Source of the DNA: Halobacteroides halobius DSM 5150
Lineage (GTDB): Bacteria; Bacillota; Halanaerobiia; Halobacteroidales; Halobacteroidaceae
Direction: 5' to 3'
DNA length: 64,000 bases
Assembly (NCBI RefSeq): GCF_000328625.1
Contig: NC_019978.1
Coordinates: 806,001 to 870,000, forward strand
Position numbers and translations under genes: made by a program. Position 1 is the stretch's first letter. The number at the start of each line of letters is the position of its first letter. Shown here in pieces: positions 7,698 to 15,903 of the stretch. The notes under the pieces were generated by a model. That model saw nothing but the letters and a program-made list of their open reading frames with translations, was not told where the DNA came from and did not search any database.

Positions 7698-9065
7698 ATG
7701 GATTACAAAAAAGCAGCCACAGAGATTATTGAAGCAATTGGTGGTAAAGATAATTTAGACAGTGCAGCTCATTGTGCAACTAGACTTCGGTTAGTTCTTA
7801 AAGATAATGATAAAGCTGATAAGGAAGCAGTTGAAAATATTGATGGAGTTAAAGGAGCTTTTGTTAACTCTGGACAGTTTCAGATTATTATTGGCCAAGG
7901 TACAGTTGATAAGGTTTATAAAGAGTTTACTGCAGTTGGTGATGTTTCAGAAGTAAGTAAAGGTGAAGCTAAGAAGGAAGCAATGAAGAATTTAAATCCA
8001 TTGCAACGTTTTGCAAGAATTTTATCTAACATTTTTGTTCCTATTATTCCAGCTATTGTTGCTAGTGGAGTTTTAATGGGAACTTTAGGAATGCTTAAAG
8101 CGTATGGAATTATTGGTGGAGATAGTCCTGCTTTTACTTTATTAAATATGTTCTCTAATGCAGCATTTGTTTTCTTACCAATTATAGTAGCTTTTAGTGC
8201 GGCTAAAGAACTTGATACTAATCCGTATTTAGCTTCTGTTCTTGGTGGAATTATGATTCATCCAGCTTTACAGAATGCTTGGACGATCGGTCATGGTATA
8301 GAAAAGACTATTAACTTATATGGTTTAGAGATTGGAATGGTAGGTTATCAAGGTACAGTATTGCCCATTTTATTAGCTGTATGGATTATGAAGTATATTC
8401 ATAGTGGTTTACAAAGAATCGTACCGGATATTTTAGATATAATTGTAACTCCGTTTTTAACTATTTTAAGTACTGGATTTATTTCCCTTGTTGTAATTGG
8501 CCCGTTTGCTAGATTGATTGGAGACGGTATTTCCTTTGGATTACAAGCTCTTTATAGCACTGCTGGCCCATTAGCAGGATTAATCTTTGGTGGATTATAC
8601 TCTTCAATTGTTGTAACAGGTATTCACCATAGTTTCCATGCTATCGAGGCAGGCTTATTGTCTAACCCAGACATTGGAGTTAACTTCTTATTACCAATTT
8701 GGTCTATGGCTAATGTTGCTCAAGGTGGTGCAGCATTTGCAGTTTACTTTATGACAAGTAATAATAATATGAAGCAAATTTCATTACCTGCTGCAACATC
8801 TTGTTTATTAGGAATTACTGAAGCAGCTATTTTTGGTGTTAATTTAAGATTAATGAAGCCATTTATTGCAGGTGCTATTGGTGGTGCTTTAGGTGGGGCT
8901 TATGTGGTAGCTACAAATGTAGGTTTTACTGGATTAGGGTTAACTGGAATCCCAGCAATTAGTATTGCAGCTTCTGGAGACATAGTTAATTATTTAATTG
9001 GATTAGTAATAGCATTTGGTGGAGCATTTGCTGCTACTTGGATAATCGGATTTGAAGAGAAGTAA
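7698..9065 (+). CDS. scrA: sucrose-specific PTS transporter, EIIBC
   Basis: The 455-residue permease imports sucrose and phosphorylates it to sucrose-6-phosphate. The N-terminal EIIB domain (about residues 1-85) carries the phosphocysteine Cys26 in the motif HCATRLRLVL. The rest is the multi-spanning EIIC domain, with the substrate-region motif TGIHHSFHAIE. No EIIA domain is fused at the C terminus, so a separate glucose-type EIIA must supply phosphate, and none is encoded in this window. The ribosome site is AAAGGGGGAAG. The hydrolase downstream supports sucrose rather than trehalose as substrate. Confidence 0.88.
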   Translation: MDYKKAATEIIEAIGGKDNLDSAAHCATRLRLVLKDNDKADKEAVENIDGVKGAFVNSGQFQIIIGQGTVDKVYKEFTAVGDVSEVSKGEAKKEAMKNLNPLQRFARILSNIFVPIIPAIVASGVLMGTLGMLKAYGIIGGDSPAFTLLNMFSNAAFVFLPIIVAFSAAKELDTNPYLASVLGGIMIHPALQNAWTIGHGIEKTINLYGLEIGMVGYQGTVLPILLAVWIMKYIHSGLQRIVPDILDIIVTPFLTILSTGFISLVVIGPFARLIGDGISFGLQALYSTAGPLAGLIFGGLYSSIVVTGIHHSFHAIEAGLLSNPDIGVNFLLPIWSMANVAQGGAAFAVYFMTSNNNMKQISLPAATSCLLGITEAAIFGVNLRLMKPFIAGAIGGALGGAYVVATNVGFTGLGLTGIPAISIAASGDIVNYLIGLVIAFGGAFAATWIIGFEEK

Positions 9066-9085
9066 TAATTAAATATGAAAGTTTT

Positions 9086-9111
9086 AAAGAAGGGGGGAGG
9101 CCTCCTTCTTT
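9086..9111 (+). terminator. hairpin between scrA and scrB
   Basis: AAAGAAGG pairs with CCTTCTTT around a G-rich loop. It is not followed by a T run, so it may stabilise or partly attenuate the transcript rather than end it. Confidence 0.45.
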
Positions 9112-9183
9112 AATTATATATATATAGCAATTAAGTTGCAAAAATCAATTATATTATGGATAATTAAGAGTGGAGGGGTTATA

Positions 9184-10668
9184 ATGAGTCAAGAAAAGAG
9201 GAAAGAACTGCTAGATAAAGCTTATCAATCTATTGCAGAGAAAAAGGATAAAGTAGAGAACGATTATTATAGATTGCAATATCATGTTATGCCACCAGCA
9301 GGTTGGTTAAATGATCCTAATGGTTTTATTCAATTTGATGGAGTATATCATTTATTTTATCAGTTTCATCCTTGGGCTCCAGAGAGTGGTTTAAAGTACT
9401 GGGGACATTATACAAGTCAAAATTTAGTTAATTGGGAAGAGCAACCTATTGCTTTAACACCTAGTAAATGGTATGAAACGCATGGGTGTTATTCTGGTAG
9501 TGCAGTAGATGATGATGGGGTTCTTACTTTGATGTATACTGGAAATGTAAAAGATGATGGAGTTAGAAGTTCTTATCAATGTTTAGTTACTAGTGCAGAT
9601 GGAATCAACTTTAAAAAGAGTGAAGGGAATCCAGTAATTGATAAGCAACCTGAAGGTTACACAGCTCATTTTAGGGATCCAAAGGTGTGGAAGAAAGATG
9701 GAACTTGGTATTTAGTAATTGGGGCTCAAACTGTTGCAGAAGAAGGACGAGTATTACTGTATAAATCAGCTAATTTAAAAGAATGGGATTTAATAGGAGA
9801 AGTTGTAGGTAGTAATTTAAATGGATTAGATAATTTTGGTTATATGTGGGAGTGCCCAGATCTTTTTACATTAGGGGAGAAAGAAGTATTAATTGTATTA
9901 CCTCAAGGATTAGAAGCACAGGGTGATCTATATAATAATATCTATCAAGCTGGTTATTTAGTTGGAGAACTAGATTATGAGACAGGAGAATTTAATCATG
10001 GAGAGTTTATTGAGTTAGATAGAGGATTTGATTTTTATGCTGCTCAGACTACTTTAGACCAGCAAGGACGAAGAATAATGATTGCGTGGATGGGAATGCC
10101 TGAAGAAGATGAGAAATATGCTGAGAGGGAAAATGGTTGGATTCATGCAATGACGTTGCCTAGAGTATTAGAACTACGTGAAGATAATAAATTAATTCAA
10201 AAACCAGTTCCAGAATTAAAGCAATTACGTCAAGAAAAAATAGATTATAAAAAAGTAAAGATTAAAGATGAAGAGCTAGAGCTTGATCAAATTTGTGGAG
10301 ATGTAGTTGAATTAATTGCTGAATTTGAAATAGAAGATGCAAGTGAATTTGGGATAAAGGTTAGATGTGCACAAGATGGTAGTGAAGAGACAGTGATTAA
10401 ATATGATACTAATAACCAGAAATTATCACTTAATAGAAATAAATCTGGTCGAGGTGAGAGTGGAATTCGACGTTGTTTATTAGAGAGTGATAGCATGGTC
10501 AAATTACATCTATTTATTGATACTTCTTCTTTAGAGTTGTTTGCTAATGAGGGAGAGGAAGTCTTTAGTAGTCGACTTTATCCAAGTAAAGAGAGTCAGG
10601 GGATTAAATTTTTTGCTCAAGATGGTCAAGTTACTCTTAAAAAAGTTACTAAGTGGAATCTTGAATAA
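9184..10668 (+). CDS. scrB: sucrose-6-phosphate hydrolase (GH32)
   Basis: The enzyme splits sucrose-6-phosphate into glucose-6-phosphate and fructose. Glycoside hydrolase family 32 motifs are intact: WLNDPNGF with nucleophile Asp44, FRDPKVW (transition-state Asp), and WECPDLF with the acid/base Glu. A beta-sandwich module forms the last roughly 150 residues. I place the start at ATG 9184, behind GTGGAGGGG, giving 494 residues. An upstream TTG at 9136 has no good ribosome site. It has no signal peptide, so it acts in the cytoplasm on the PTS product. It is followed by a strong terminator. Confidence 0.92.
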   Translation: MSQEKRKELLDKAYQSIAEKKDKVENDYYRLQYHVMPPAGWLNDPNGFIQFDGVYHLFYQFHPWAPESGLKYWGHYTSQNLVNWEEQPIALTPSKWYETHGCYSGSAVDDDGVLTLMYTGNVKDDGVRSSYQCLVTSADGINFKKSEGNPVIDKQPEGYTAHFRDPKVWKKDGTWYLVIGAQTVAEEGRVLLYKSANLKEWDLIGEVVGSNLNGLDNFGYMWECPDLFTLGEKEVLIVLPQGLEAQGDLYNNIYQAGYLVGELDYETGEFNHGEFIELDRGFDFYAAQTTLDQQGRRIMIAWMGMPEEDEKYAERENGWIHAMTLPRVLELREDNKLIQKPVPELKQLRQEKIDYKKVKIKDEELELDQICGDVVELIAEFEIEDASEFGIKVRCAQDGSEETVIKYDTNNQKLSLNRNKSGRGESGIRRCLLESDSMVKLHLFIDTSSLELFANEGEEVFSSRLYPSKESQGIKFFAQDGQVTLKKVTKWNLE

Positions 10669-10744
10669 TTTTGTTGGAAATGATATTAGGAGTTATATTA
10701 GATGCAAAAAAAGGAAAGCAAGAAGTAGCAGCATAATTATTTAG

Positions 10745-10774
10745 AACACTCCCTTGATCAAGGGAGTGTTTTTT
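10745..10774 (+). terminator. terminator of the sucrose locus
   Basis: A 26-bp perfect palindrome (AACACTCCCTT, centre GATC, mirrored arm; 10745-10770) is followed by a T run. Confidence 0.9.
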
Positions 10775-10862
10775 ACATTGGTCCAGAAATAATTTATTAA
10801 AGACATTGTTTTAATTAATAATAATAGTAGATAGGTATAACTTAGAAGAAGGAGTGGTACTT

Positions 10863-11561
10863 ATGTTAAAAATCGGTCATAGAGGAGCCCCGATATTGGC
10901 CCCGGAGAATACTTTAGCCTCTTTTAGGCAGGCAATAACTTGTGGGGTAGATATGATAGAGTTAGATATTCAATTAACAAAGGATAATCAGTTAGTAGTT
11001 TTTCATGATGATGATTTAAGTAGAATTGTCGGAGTGAATACTAGAGTAGAAGAGCTGACTTTAGCTAAATTAAAAGAATTTGATATAGGAAGCTCGTTTG
11101 ATAAGGATTTTAAAGAGGAAAGAATTCCTACTTTACAAGAAGTAATTCAATTAGTTAAAGGGCAAGTAAAACTTAATATTGAGCTTAAACCTAGAGTAGC
11201 TAATAGAGAAGTATTACTTCGCAAGTTAGTTGTTTTATTAGAAGAGGAGCAATTTAAAGATAAAGTAATAATTTCTTCTTTTAATCATTGGTTATTAAAA
11301 GACCTCAAAGAGATTGATTCTACTATAAAGACTGCTATTTTAATAGCCTCTTTACCAATTAACCCAGTAAAAATGATTGAAGATGCTACTGCTGATGGGA
11401 TTCACCCTCATCATCTTGTAGTTACTAAAGAATTAGTAGCTAAGGTGCAAAAGAAAGGATATTTTCTTAATGTGTGGACGGTAAATAATCAAGTTGAGGT
11501 TGATAAATTGCAGAGTTATGGGGTGGATGGAATAATAACAGATAATCCTGGGAAGTACTAA
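10863..11561 (+). CDS. ugpQ: glycerophosphodiester phosphodiesterase
   Basis: The 232-residue TIM-barrel enzyme cleaves glycerophosphodiesters to glycerol-3-phosphate and an alcohol. The family motifs are present near the start (GHRGAPILAPENTLASF, then ELDIQLTKD and FHDDDLSR) and near the end (VWTVNN, GVDGIITDNP). There is no signal peptide, so it is cytoplasmic. I use ATG 10863, which sits correctly after AGAAGGAG; a GTG nine bases upstream lies within that site. It is directly upstream of the PHO-box promoter of pstS and may contribute to phosphate scavenging. Confidence 0.88.
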   Translation: MLKIGHRGAPILAPENTLASFRQAITCGVDMIELDIQLTKDNQLVVFHDDDLSRIVGVNTRVEELTLAKLKEFDIGSSFDKDFKEERIPTLQEVIQLVKGQVKLNIELKPRVANREVLLRKLVVLLEEEQFKDKVIISSFNHWLLKDLKEIDSTIKTAILIASLPINPVKMIEDATADGIHPHHLVVTKELVAKVQKKGYFLNVWTVNNQVEVDKLQSYGVDGIITDNPGKY

Positions 11562-11563
11562 TT

Positions 11564-11618
11564 TTAACAAAATGTTAACATTGTTTTGCTTGATATATAA
11601 ATAGCCTGCTGATATAAT
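11564..11618 (+). promoter_or_regulatory. PHO-box-like repeat and promoter of pstS copy 1
   Basis: TTAACA occurs at 11564-11569 and 11575-11580, an 11-bp period like that bound by PhoP in Bacillus. A TTGATA (-35, 11590-11595) and TATAAT (-10, 11613-11618) with a 17-bp spacer follow. The whole 22-bp block around the repeat recurs upstream of the second pstS. Confidence 0.75.
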
Positions 11619-11696
11619 ATCTTTGGCACAAAAGAAAGATAATTTAAAGATGATTTATATTTAGCAATTAATATTTAAATAATAGGAGGAATATTA

Positions 11697-12638
11697 ATGT
11701 TTAACAAAAGAATTTTAACTTTATCTTTAGTAATAATTTTAGCAATGAGTGCAGTATTTATTTCAGGTTGTGCTAATAATCAAGAAGGTTTAACAGGAAG
11801 AGTTGTGATTGATGGTTCTTCTACAGTCTATCCAGTTACACAAGCAATTGCTGAGGAATTCATGAAAGAATATCCAGGTGTTAGAGTTACAGTTGGTTCT
11901 TCAGGAACAGGTGGAGGATTCCAAAAGTATGTGGTAGGAGAGACAGATATTAATGATGCTTCCCGTCCAATTGGCCCAAAAGAAAAGAAATTAGCTAAAA
12001 AGAACGGAATTGAATCTATTCCGGTCACGGTAGCTTATGATGGGATCTCTGTAATTGTTAATCCCAAGAATGATTGGGCACAAAGTATGACAGTAAAGGA
12101 ATTACGTCAAATATGGAAGCCTGGGAGTACTGTTAAAAAGTGGAGTGATATTAGACCGGAATGGCCAAATAAACCAATTGATTTATATGGTCCAGGTACT
12201 GATTCAGGTACATTTGATTACTTTACAGAAGCAATTAATGGAGAAGAAGGAGCAAGCCGAGCCAATTATACAGCAAGTGAAAGTGATAATGTATTAGTTC
12301 AGGGTGTAGCAGGAAATAAATATGCTTTAGGATATTTAGGATATGCATATTATAAAGCAAATAAAGATAAGTTAAATGTAGTAGCAATTGATAATGGAGC
12401 AGGAAAATCAGTTAAACCATCAATGAAGACGATTGGAAATGGCACTTATAAACCGTTAGCTCGCCCATTATTCTTTTATTTAAATAAAGCTTCACTAAAG
12501 AATAAAGAGGCAGTAGAAAAGTTTGTGAAATTTTATATGAAAAATGCTAAAGAAATTGTACCACAGGTCGGCTATGTACCACTTTCTAAAGCTAAGTATC
12601 AATCTCAATTTGATAAACTTGATAAATTAGCAGAGTAA
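11697..12638 (+). CDS. pstS: phosphate ABC transporter substrate-binding lipoprotein (copy 1)
   Basis: The 313-residue protein binds inorganic phosphate outside the membrane and delivers it to PstCA. A signal peptide ends in a lipobox with Cys25 (AVFISGC), so it is lipid-anchored. Phosphate-binding loops are seen as DGSSTVYPVTQAIAEEF, SSGTGGGF and GPGTDSGTFDYF. It is about 85-90% identical by eye over the mature part to the next gene. It is followed by a strong terminator, so it can be expressed on its own. Confidence 0.93.
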   Translation: MFNKRILTLSLVIILAMSAVFISGCANNQEGLTGRVVIDGSSTVYPVTQAIAEEFMKEYPGVRVTVGSSGTGGGFQKYVVGETDINDASRPIGPKEKKLAKKNGIESIPVTVAYDGISVIVNPKNDWAQSMTVKELRQIWKPGSTVKKWSDIRPEWPNKPIDLYGPGTDSGTFDYFTEAINGEEGASRANYTASESDNVLVQGVAGNKYALGYLGYAYYKANKDKLNVVAIDNGAGKSVKPSMKTIGNGTYKPLARPLFFYLNKASLKNKEAVEKFVKFYMKNAKEIVPQVGYVPLSKAKYQSQFDKLDKLAE

Positions 12639-12647
12639 TTTAATATT

Positions 12648-12684
12648 AAAAACACCTCCTTAAGTTGTTAGGAGGTGTTTTTAT
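12648..12684 (+). terminator. terminator after pstS copy 1
   Basis: AAAACACCTCC pairs with GGAGGTGTTTT around a loop of about 11 bases, followed by Ts. Confidence 0.88.
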
Positions 12685-12697
12685 TTAAATATTCATT

Positions 12698-12751
12698 TTA
12701 ACAAAATGTTAACATTAATTTAATACTCTTGTAAAGAACTGATGTTATACT
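12698..12751 (+). promoter_or_regulatory. PHO-box-like repeat and -10 of pstS copy 2
   Basis: TTAACA at 12698-12703 and 12709-12714 has the same 11-bp period and the same flanks as upstream of copy 1. A TATACT (12746-12751) lies about 32 bp after the repeat, nearly the distance seen for copy 1, but there is no good -35. That is the pattern of an activator-dependent promoter. Confidence 0.65.
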
Positions 12752-12771
12752 ATAGGTGTAAGATAAGAGAA

Positions 12772-12806
12772 CAGGGAATACATAAATCTAACTACTATAT
12801 TCCCTG
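12772..12806 (+). promoter_or_regulatory. 5' leader hairpin of pstS copy 2
   Basis: CAGGGAATA (12772-12780) and TATTCCCTG (12798-12806) form a perfect 9-bp stem with a 17-base loop, ending about 17 bp before the ribosome site. No T run follows. Copy 1 lacks it. Confidence 0.4.
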
Positions 12807-12834
12807 AAATAAGACTACACAAGGAGGAATATTA

Positions 12835-13806
12835 ATGTTTAACAAAAAAACTTTAGTTTTATCTTTAGTATTAGTCTTGACTTTAGGAGTAGTATTTACT
12901 GTAACAAACAAAGCAGGAGCATGGTGGATCTTTGGTGATGATAAAGAGGAAGATAAATTAACAGGAAGAGTAATAATTGATGGTTCTTCTACGGTCTATC
13001 CGATTACTCAAGCAATTGCTGAGGAATTTATGAAAGAATACCCAGGTGTGAGAGTAACAGTTGGTGTTTCTGGAACAGGTGGTGGATTTGAAAAGTATGT
13101 AGTAGGAGAAACAGATATTAATGATGCTTCTCGTACAATTGGCCCTAAAGAAAAAGCTTTAGCTAATAAAAATGGAATTAAATCTACTAGGATAACAGTA
13201 GCTTATGACGGAATTTCTGTAATTGTTAATCCTAAAAATGATTGGACACAAAGTATGACTGTTAAAGAATTACATCAGATTTGGAAGCCAGGAAGTAATG
13301 TTGAGACATGGAGTGATATTAGACCAAATTGGCCAGATAAAGAAATTGATTTATATGGGCCAGGTAGTGACTCAGGTACATTTGATTACTTTACAGAAGC
13401 AATTAATGGAGAAGAAGGAGCAAGTCGAGCCAATTATACACCAAGTGAAAGTGATAATGTATTAGTCCAGGGTGTAGCAGGAAATAAATATGCTTTAGGA
13501 TATTTTGGTTATGCTTATTATAAAGAAAACAAAGGTAAGTTAGATGTAGTGGCAATTGATAATGGAGCAGGTAAACCAGTTAAACCGTCAATGAAGACGA
13601 TTGGAAATGGAACTTATAAGCCATTGGCTAGACCTTTGTTCTTCTATGTAAATAATGCTTCACTAAAGAATAAAAAGGCAGTAGAAAAGTTTGTGAAATT
13701 TTATATGAAAAATGCTAAAGAAATTGTACCACAAATAGGTTATGTACCACTTTCTAAAGCTAAATATCAATCTCAACTTGACAAACTTGATAAAGTTGCC
13801 AACTAA
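12835..13806 (+). CDS. pstS: phosphate ABC transporter substrate-binding protein (copy 2, no lipobox)
   Basis: This 323-residue paralogue shares all phosphate loops with copy 1 (DGSSTVYPITQAIAEEF, VSGTGGGF, GPGSDSGTFDYF) and follows it in tandem. Its signal peptide differs: it ends VTNKAGAWWIF without any cysteine. It should therefore be cleaved after Ala by the general signal peptidase, or stay as an N-terminal anchor, rather than be lipidated. The mature start also carries an acidic insert (DDKEEDK). It has its own PHO-box promoter. It may be a released, high-capacity or differently tuned binder, by inference. Confidence 0.92.
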   Translation: MFNKKTLVLSLVLVLTLGVVFTVTNKAGAWWIFGDDKEEDKLTGRVIIDGSSTVYPITQAIAEEFMKEYPGVRVTVGVSGTGGGFEKYVVGETDINDASRTIGPKEKALANKNGIKSTRITVAYDGISVIVNPKNDWTQSMTVKELHQIWKPGSNVETWSDIRPNWPDKEIDLYGPGSDSGTFDYFTEAINGEEGASRANYTPSESDNVLVQGVAGNKYALGYFGYAYYKENKGKLDVVAIDNGAGKPVKPSMKTIGNGTYKPLARPLFFYVNNASLKNKKAVEKFVKFYMKNAKEIVPQIGYVPLSKAKYQSQLDKLDKVAN

Positions 13807-13833
13807 TTTCTTTTTAGTTTTATAAATTTTTTA

Positions 13834-13857
13834 GGCACCTCCGATTATCGGAGGTGC
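13834..13857 (+). terminator. hairpin after pstS copy 2
   Basis: GCACCTCCGAT pairs with ATCGGAGGTGC with almost no loop spacing (TT). No T run follows, so termination may be partial. Confidence 0.55.
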
Positions 13858-13913
13858 TGTAATGTTGTGATGTGTTGAAAAATAGATAAAAATATCGAAC
13901 TCAGCAAATATTT

Positions 13914-13943
13914 TTGGACAAAGAGCTATAAATATAATATAAT
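13914..13943 (+). promoter_or_regulatory. promoter of pstC
   Basis: TTGGAC (13914-13919) and TATAAT (13938-13943) have an 18-bp spacer. No TTAACA repeat is seen here, so the permease genes may be less phosphate-dependent than pstS. Confidence 0.65.
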
Positions 13944-14020
13944 ATTGCGATGGAGGCCATTCTATTTATGAATGCAATTATAAAATACACAAATTATAAA
14001 ACTAGATAAGGAGGAATTTA

Positions 14021-14926
14021 ATGAGTAATTCAACACAAGAGGTTCAGAGAAGTTATCTTAAAGAAAAAATCGTTAAGGCAATCTTAACTTTCTTTGCTGC
14101 TATTTCTATCTTAACGACAATTGGAATTGTTTTTACTTTATTTGAAGAGGCTTATACTTTTTTTCAGCAGGTTTCTATTGTTGAGTTTATGACGAGTACT
14201 AGATGGACTCCTATTATTAAGCCACGTGAATTTGGAGTATTACCATTAGTTACTGGAACGTTAATGATTGCTATTTTATCTAGTCTGCTTGCGTTACCTA
14301 TTGGCTTAGGTAGTGCTATTTATTTAAGCGAATATGCTTCTAAAAAAACAAGTAAAATTATTAAGCCATTATTAGAAATCTTAGCTGGTATTCCTTCAGT
14401 TGTATATGGTTACTTTGCTTTAACTTTTATTACTCCAACACTACAATTAATCATACCGAAATTAGAGGTGTTTAATGCTTTAAGTGCTAGTATTGCAGTT
14501 GGAGTTATGATCATACCAATGGTTGCTTCATTAAGTGAAGATGCAATGAAAGCTATTCCTGATTCAGTTAGGCATGGAGCATATGCATTAGGGGCAACTA
14601 GATTTGAGGTAGCCACACAAGTTGTCATTCCAGGAGCGTTATCGGGAATTATTTCTTCTTTTATACTGGCTATTTCAAGAGCAATTGGTGAAACAATGAT
14701 TGTTGCTATTGCAGCAGGAGCTAATAGTTTACTTAATTTTAATCCTTTAACAAGTATTCAGACGATGACTGGGTTTATGGCTAATATGAGTTTAGGAGAT
14801 GTTTCGCAAGGTTCACTTGAATATAAAACTTTATTTGCAGTAGGAACATTATTATTTATGATTACATTAATTATGAATTTATTAGCTAAGGTAGTTGTTT
14901 ATATGCAGGAAGAGGAGGGGTACTAA
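14021..14926 (+). CDS. pstC: phosphate ABC transporter permease PstC
   Basis: The 301-residue permease has six predicted membrane segments and the MetI-like coupling loop (DAMKAIPDSVRHGAYALGAT, followed by a hydrophobic run ending RAIGETMIVAIAAG). An N-terminal cytoplasmic tail precedes the first segment near residues 18-40. It pairs with PstA to form the channel. The next gene begins on its last base. The ribosome site is AAGGAGG. Confidence 0.93.
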   Translation: MSNSTQEVQRSYLKEKIVKAILTFFAAISILTTIGIVFTLFEEAYTFFQQVSIVEFMTSTRWTPIIKPREFGVLPLVTGTLMIAILSSLLALPIGLGSAIYLSEYASKKTSKIIKPLLEILAGIPSVVYGYFALTFITPTLQLIIPKLEVFNALSASIAVGVMIIPMVASLSEDAMKAIPDSVRHGAYALGATRFEVATQVVIPGALSGIISSFILAISRAIGETMIVAIAAGANSLLNFNPLTSIQTMTGFMANMSLGDVSQGSLEYKTLFAVGTLLFMITLIMNLLAKVVVYMQEEEGY

Positions 14927-15822
14927 TGAAAGATTACTTTGCAGAGCAATCACAAGAAGAAGCCAATAAAAGAGTCAGAAAAAGAAAAATGTTAGATAAA
15001 TTTTTCCAAGGTGCAATGTTTTTATGCACTATTTTTGGGATTGTTATGTTGGCAGTATTATTGATTTATGTTTTACAAGAAGGACTTGCTTGGTTAGATT
15101 TTGATTTTTTAACTAGTTATCCCTCTCGGTTTCCTGAACAGGCTGGACTGAAATCAGCTTTTGTAGGGAGTATTTGGGTGATTGGATTAGTAGCTTTAAT
15201 ATCTTTTCCGTTAGGTGTAGGAACTGCATTGTACTTAGAAGAATATGCTGATCAGAATTCTTGGTTCTTTCGAATTTTAAAGCTAAATATAGCTAATTTA
15301 GCTGGGGTTCCTTCGGTTGTATATGGTTTATTAGGACTAGCTGTCTTTGTGGAGTTGCTTAATTTTGGTAGAAGTATATTAGCTGGTGCAGCAACATTGA
15401 GTTTGCTTATTTTACCAGTAATTATTGTAGCAGCCCAAGAGGCAATAAAATCAGTACCTGATTCACTAAAAGAGGGTGCTTACGCATTGGGAATGACTAA
15501 ATGGCAAACTATAAAGGCAGTTGTATTTCCTTATGCAGCTCCAGGTATCTTTACTGGTGTAATATTAGCTTTATCTAGAGCAATGGGAGAAGCAGCACCA
15601 TTATTAATTATAGGAGCAGCAGGATATGTTCCATTTTTACCAAGAGGACCATTTGATATCTTCACTGTGTTGCCAATTCAAATTTTCAATTGGACACTAC
15701 GACCACAGTCTGAATTTCATCATGTAGCTTCCGCAGGAATTATTGTATTATTAGTTGTATTATTGACGGCTAATGGTATTGCAATCATATTAAGAAATAA
15801 ATACCAAAAAGATATAGATTAA
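14926..15822 (+). CDS. pstA: phosphate ABC transporter permease PstA
   Basis: The 298-residue second permease subunit has the motifs NLAGVPSVVYGLLGLAVF and, in the coupling loop, IKSVPDSLKEGAYALGMT, then RAMGEAAPLLIIGAA. It overlaps the pstC stop by one base, so the two are coupled. A chemoreceptor gene follows after 81 bp, before the ATPase gene pstB, which is unusual. Confidence 0.93.
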   Translation: MKDYFAEQSQEEANKRVRKRKMLDKFFQGAMFLCTIFGIVMLAVLLIYVLQEGLAWLDFDFLTSYPSRFPEQAGLKSAFVGSIWVIGLVALISFPLGVGTALYLEEYADQNSWFFRILKLNIANLAGVPSVVYGLLGLAVFVELLNFGRSILAGAATLSLLILPVIIVAAQEAIKSVPDSLKEGAYALGMTKWQTIKAVVFPYAAPGIFTGVILALSRAMGEAAPLLIIGAAGYVPFLPRGPFDIFTVLPIQIFNWTLRPQSEFHHVASAGIIVLLVVLLTANGIAIILRNKYQKDID

Positions 15823-15903
15823 AAATCTTATACTATAGTCACTATAATTAAATCTAGTAATTTTTAAGTTGCTTTATAATAATTAAAAGAAGGTGACTAT
15901 TTA

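Noticed and set aside
9136-9183. Longer N terminus for sucrose-6-phosphate hydrolase from a TTG start
   Set aside because: No ribosome site there, while ATG 9184 has GTGGAGGGG at proper distance and fits the family length.
10541-10744. 67-residue frame overlapping the end of scrB
   Set aside because: It is an out-of-frame shadow of the GH32 gene with no ribosome site and no recognisable sequence.
11697-13806. Tandem pstS as a sequencing or assembly duplication
   Set aside because: The copies differ throughout, with different signal peptides, leaders and terminators.
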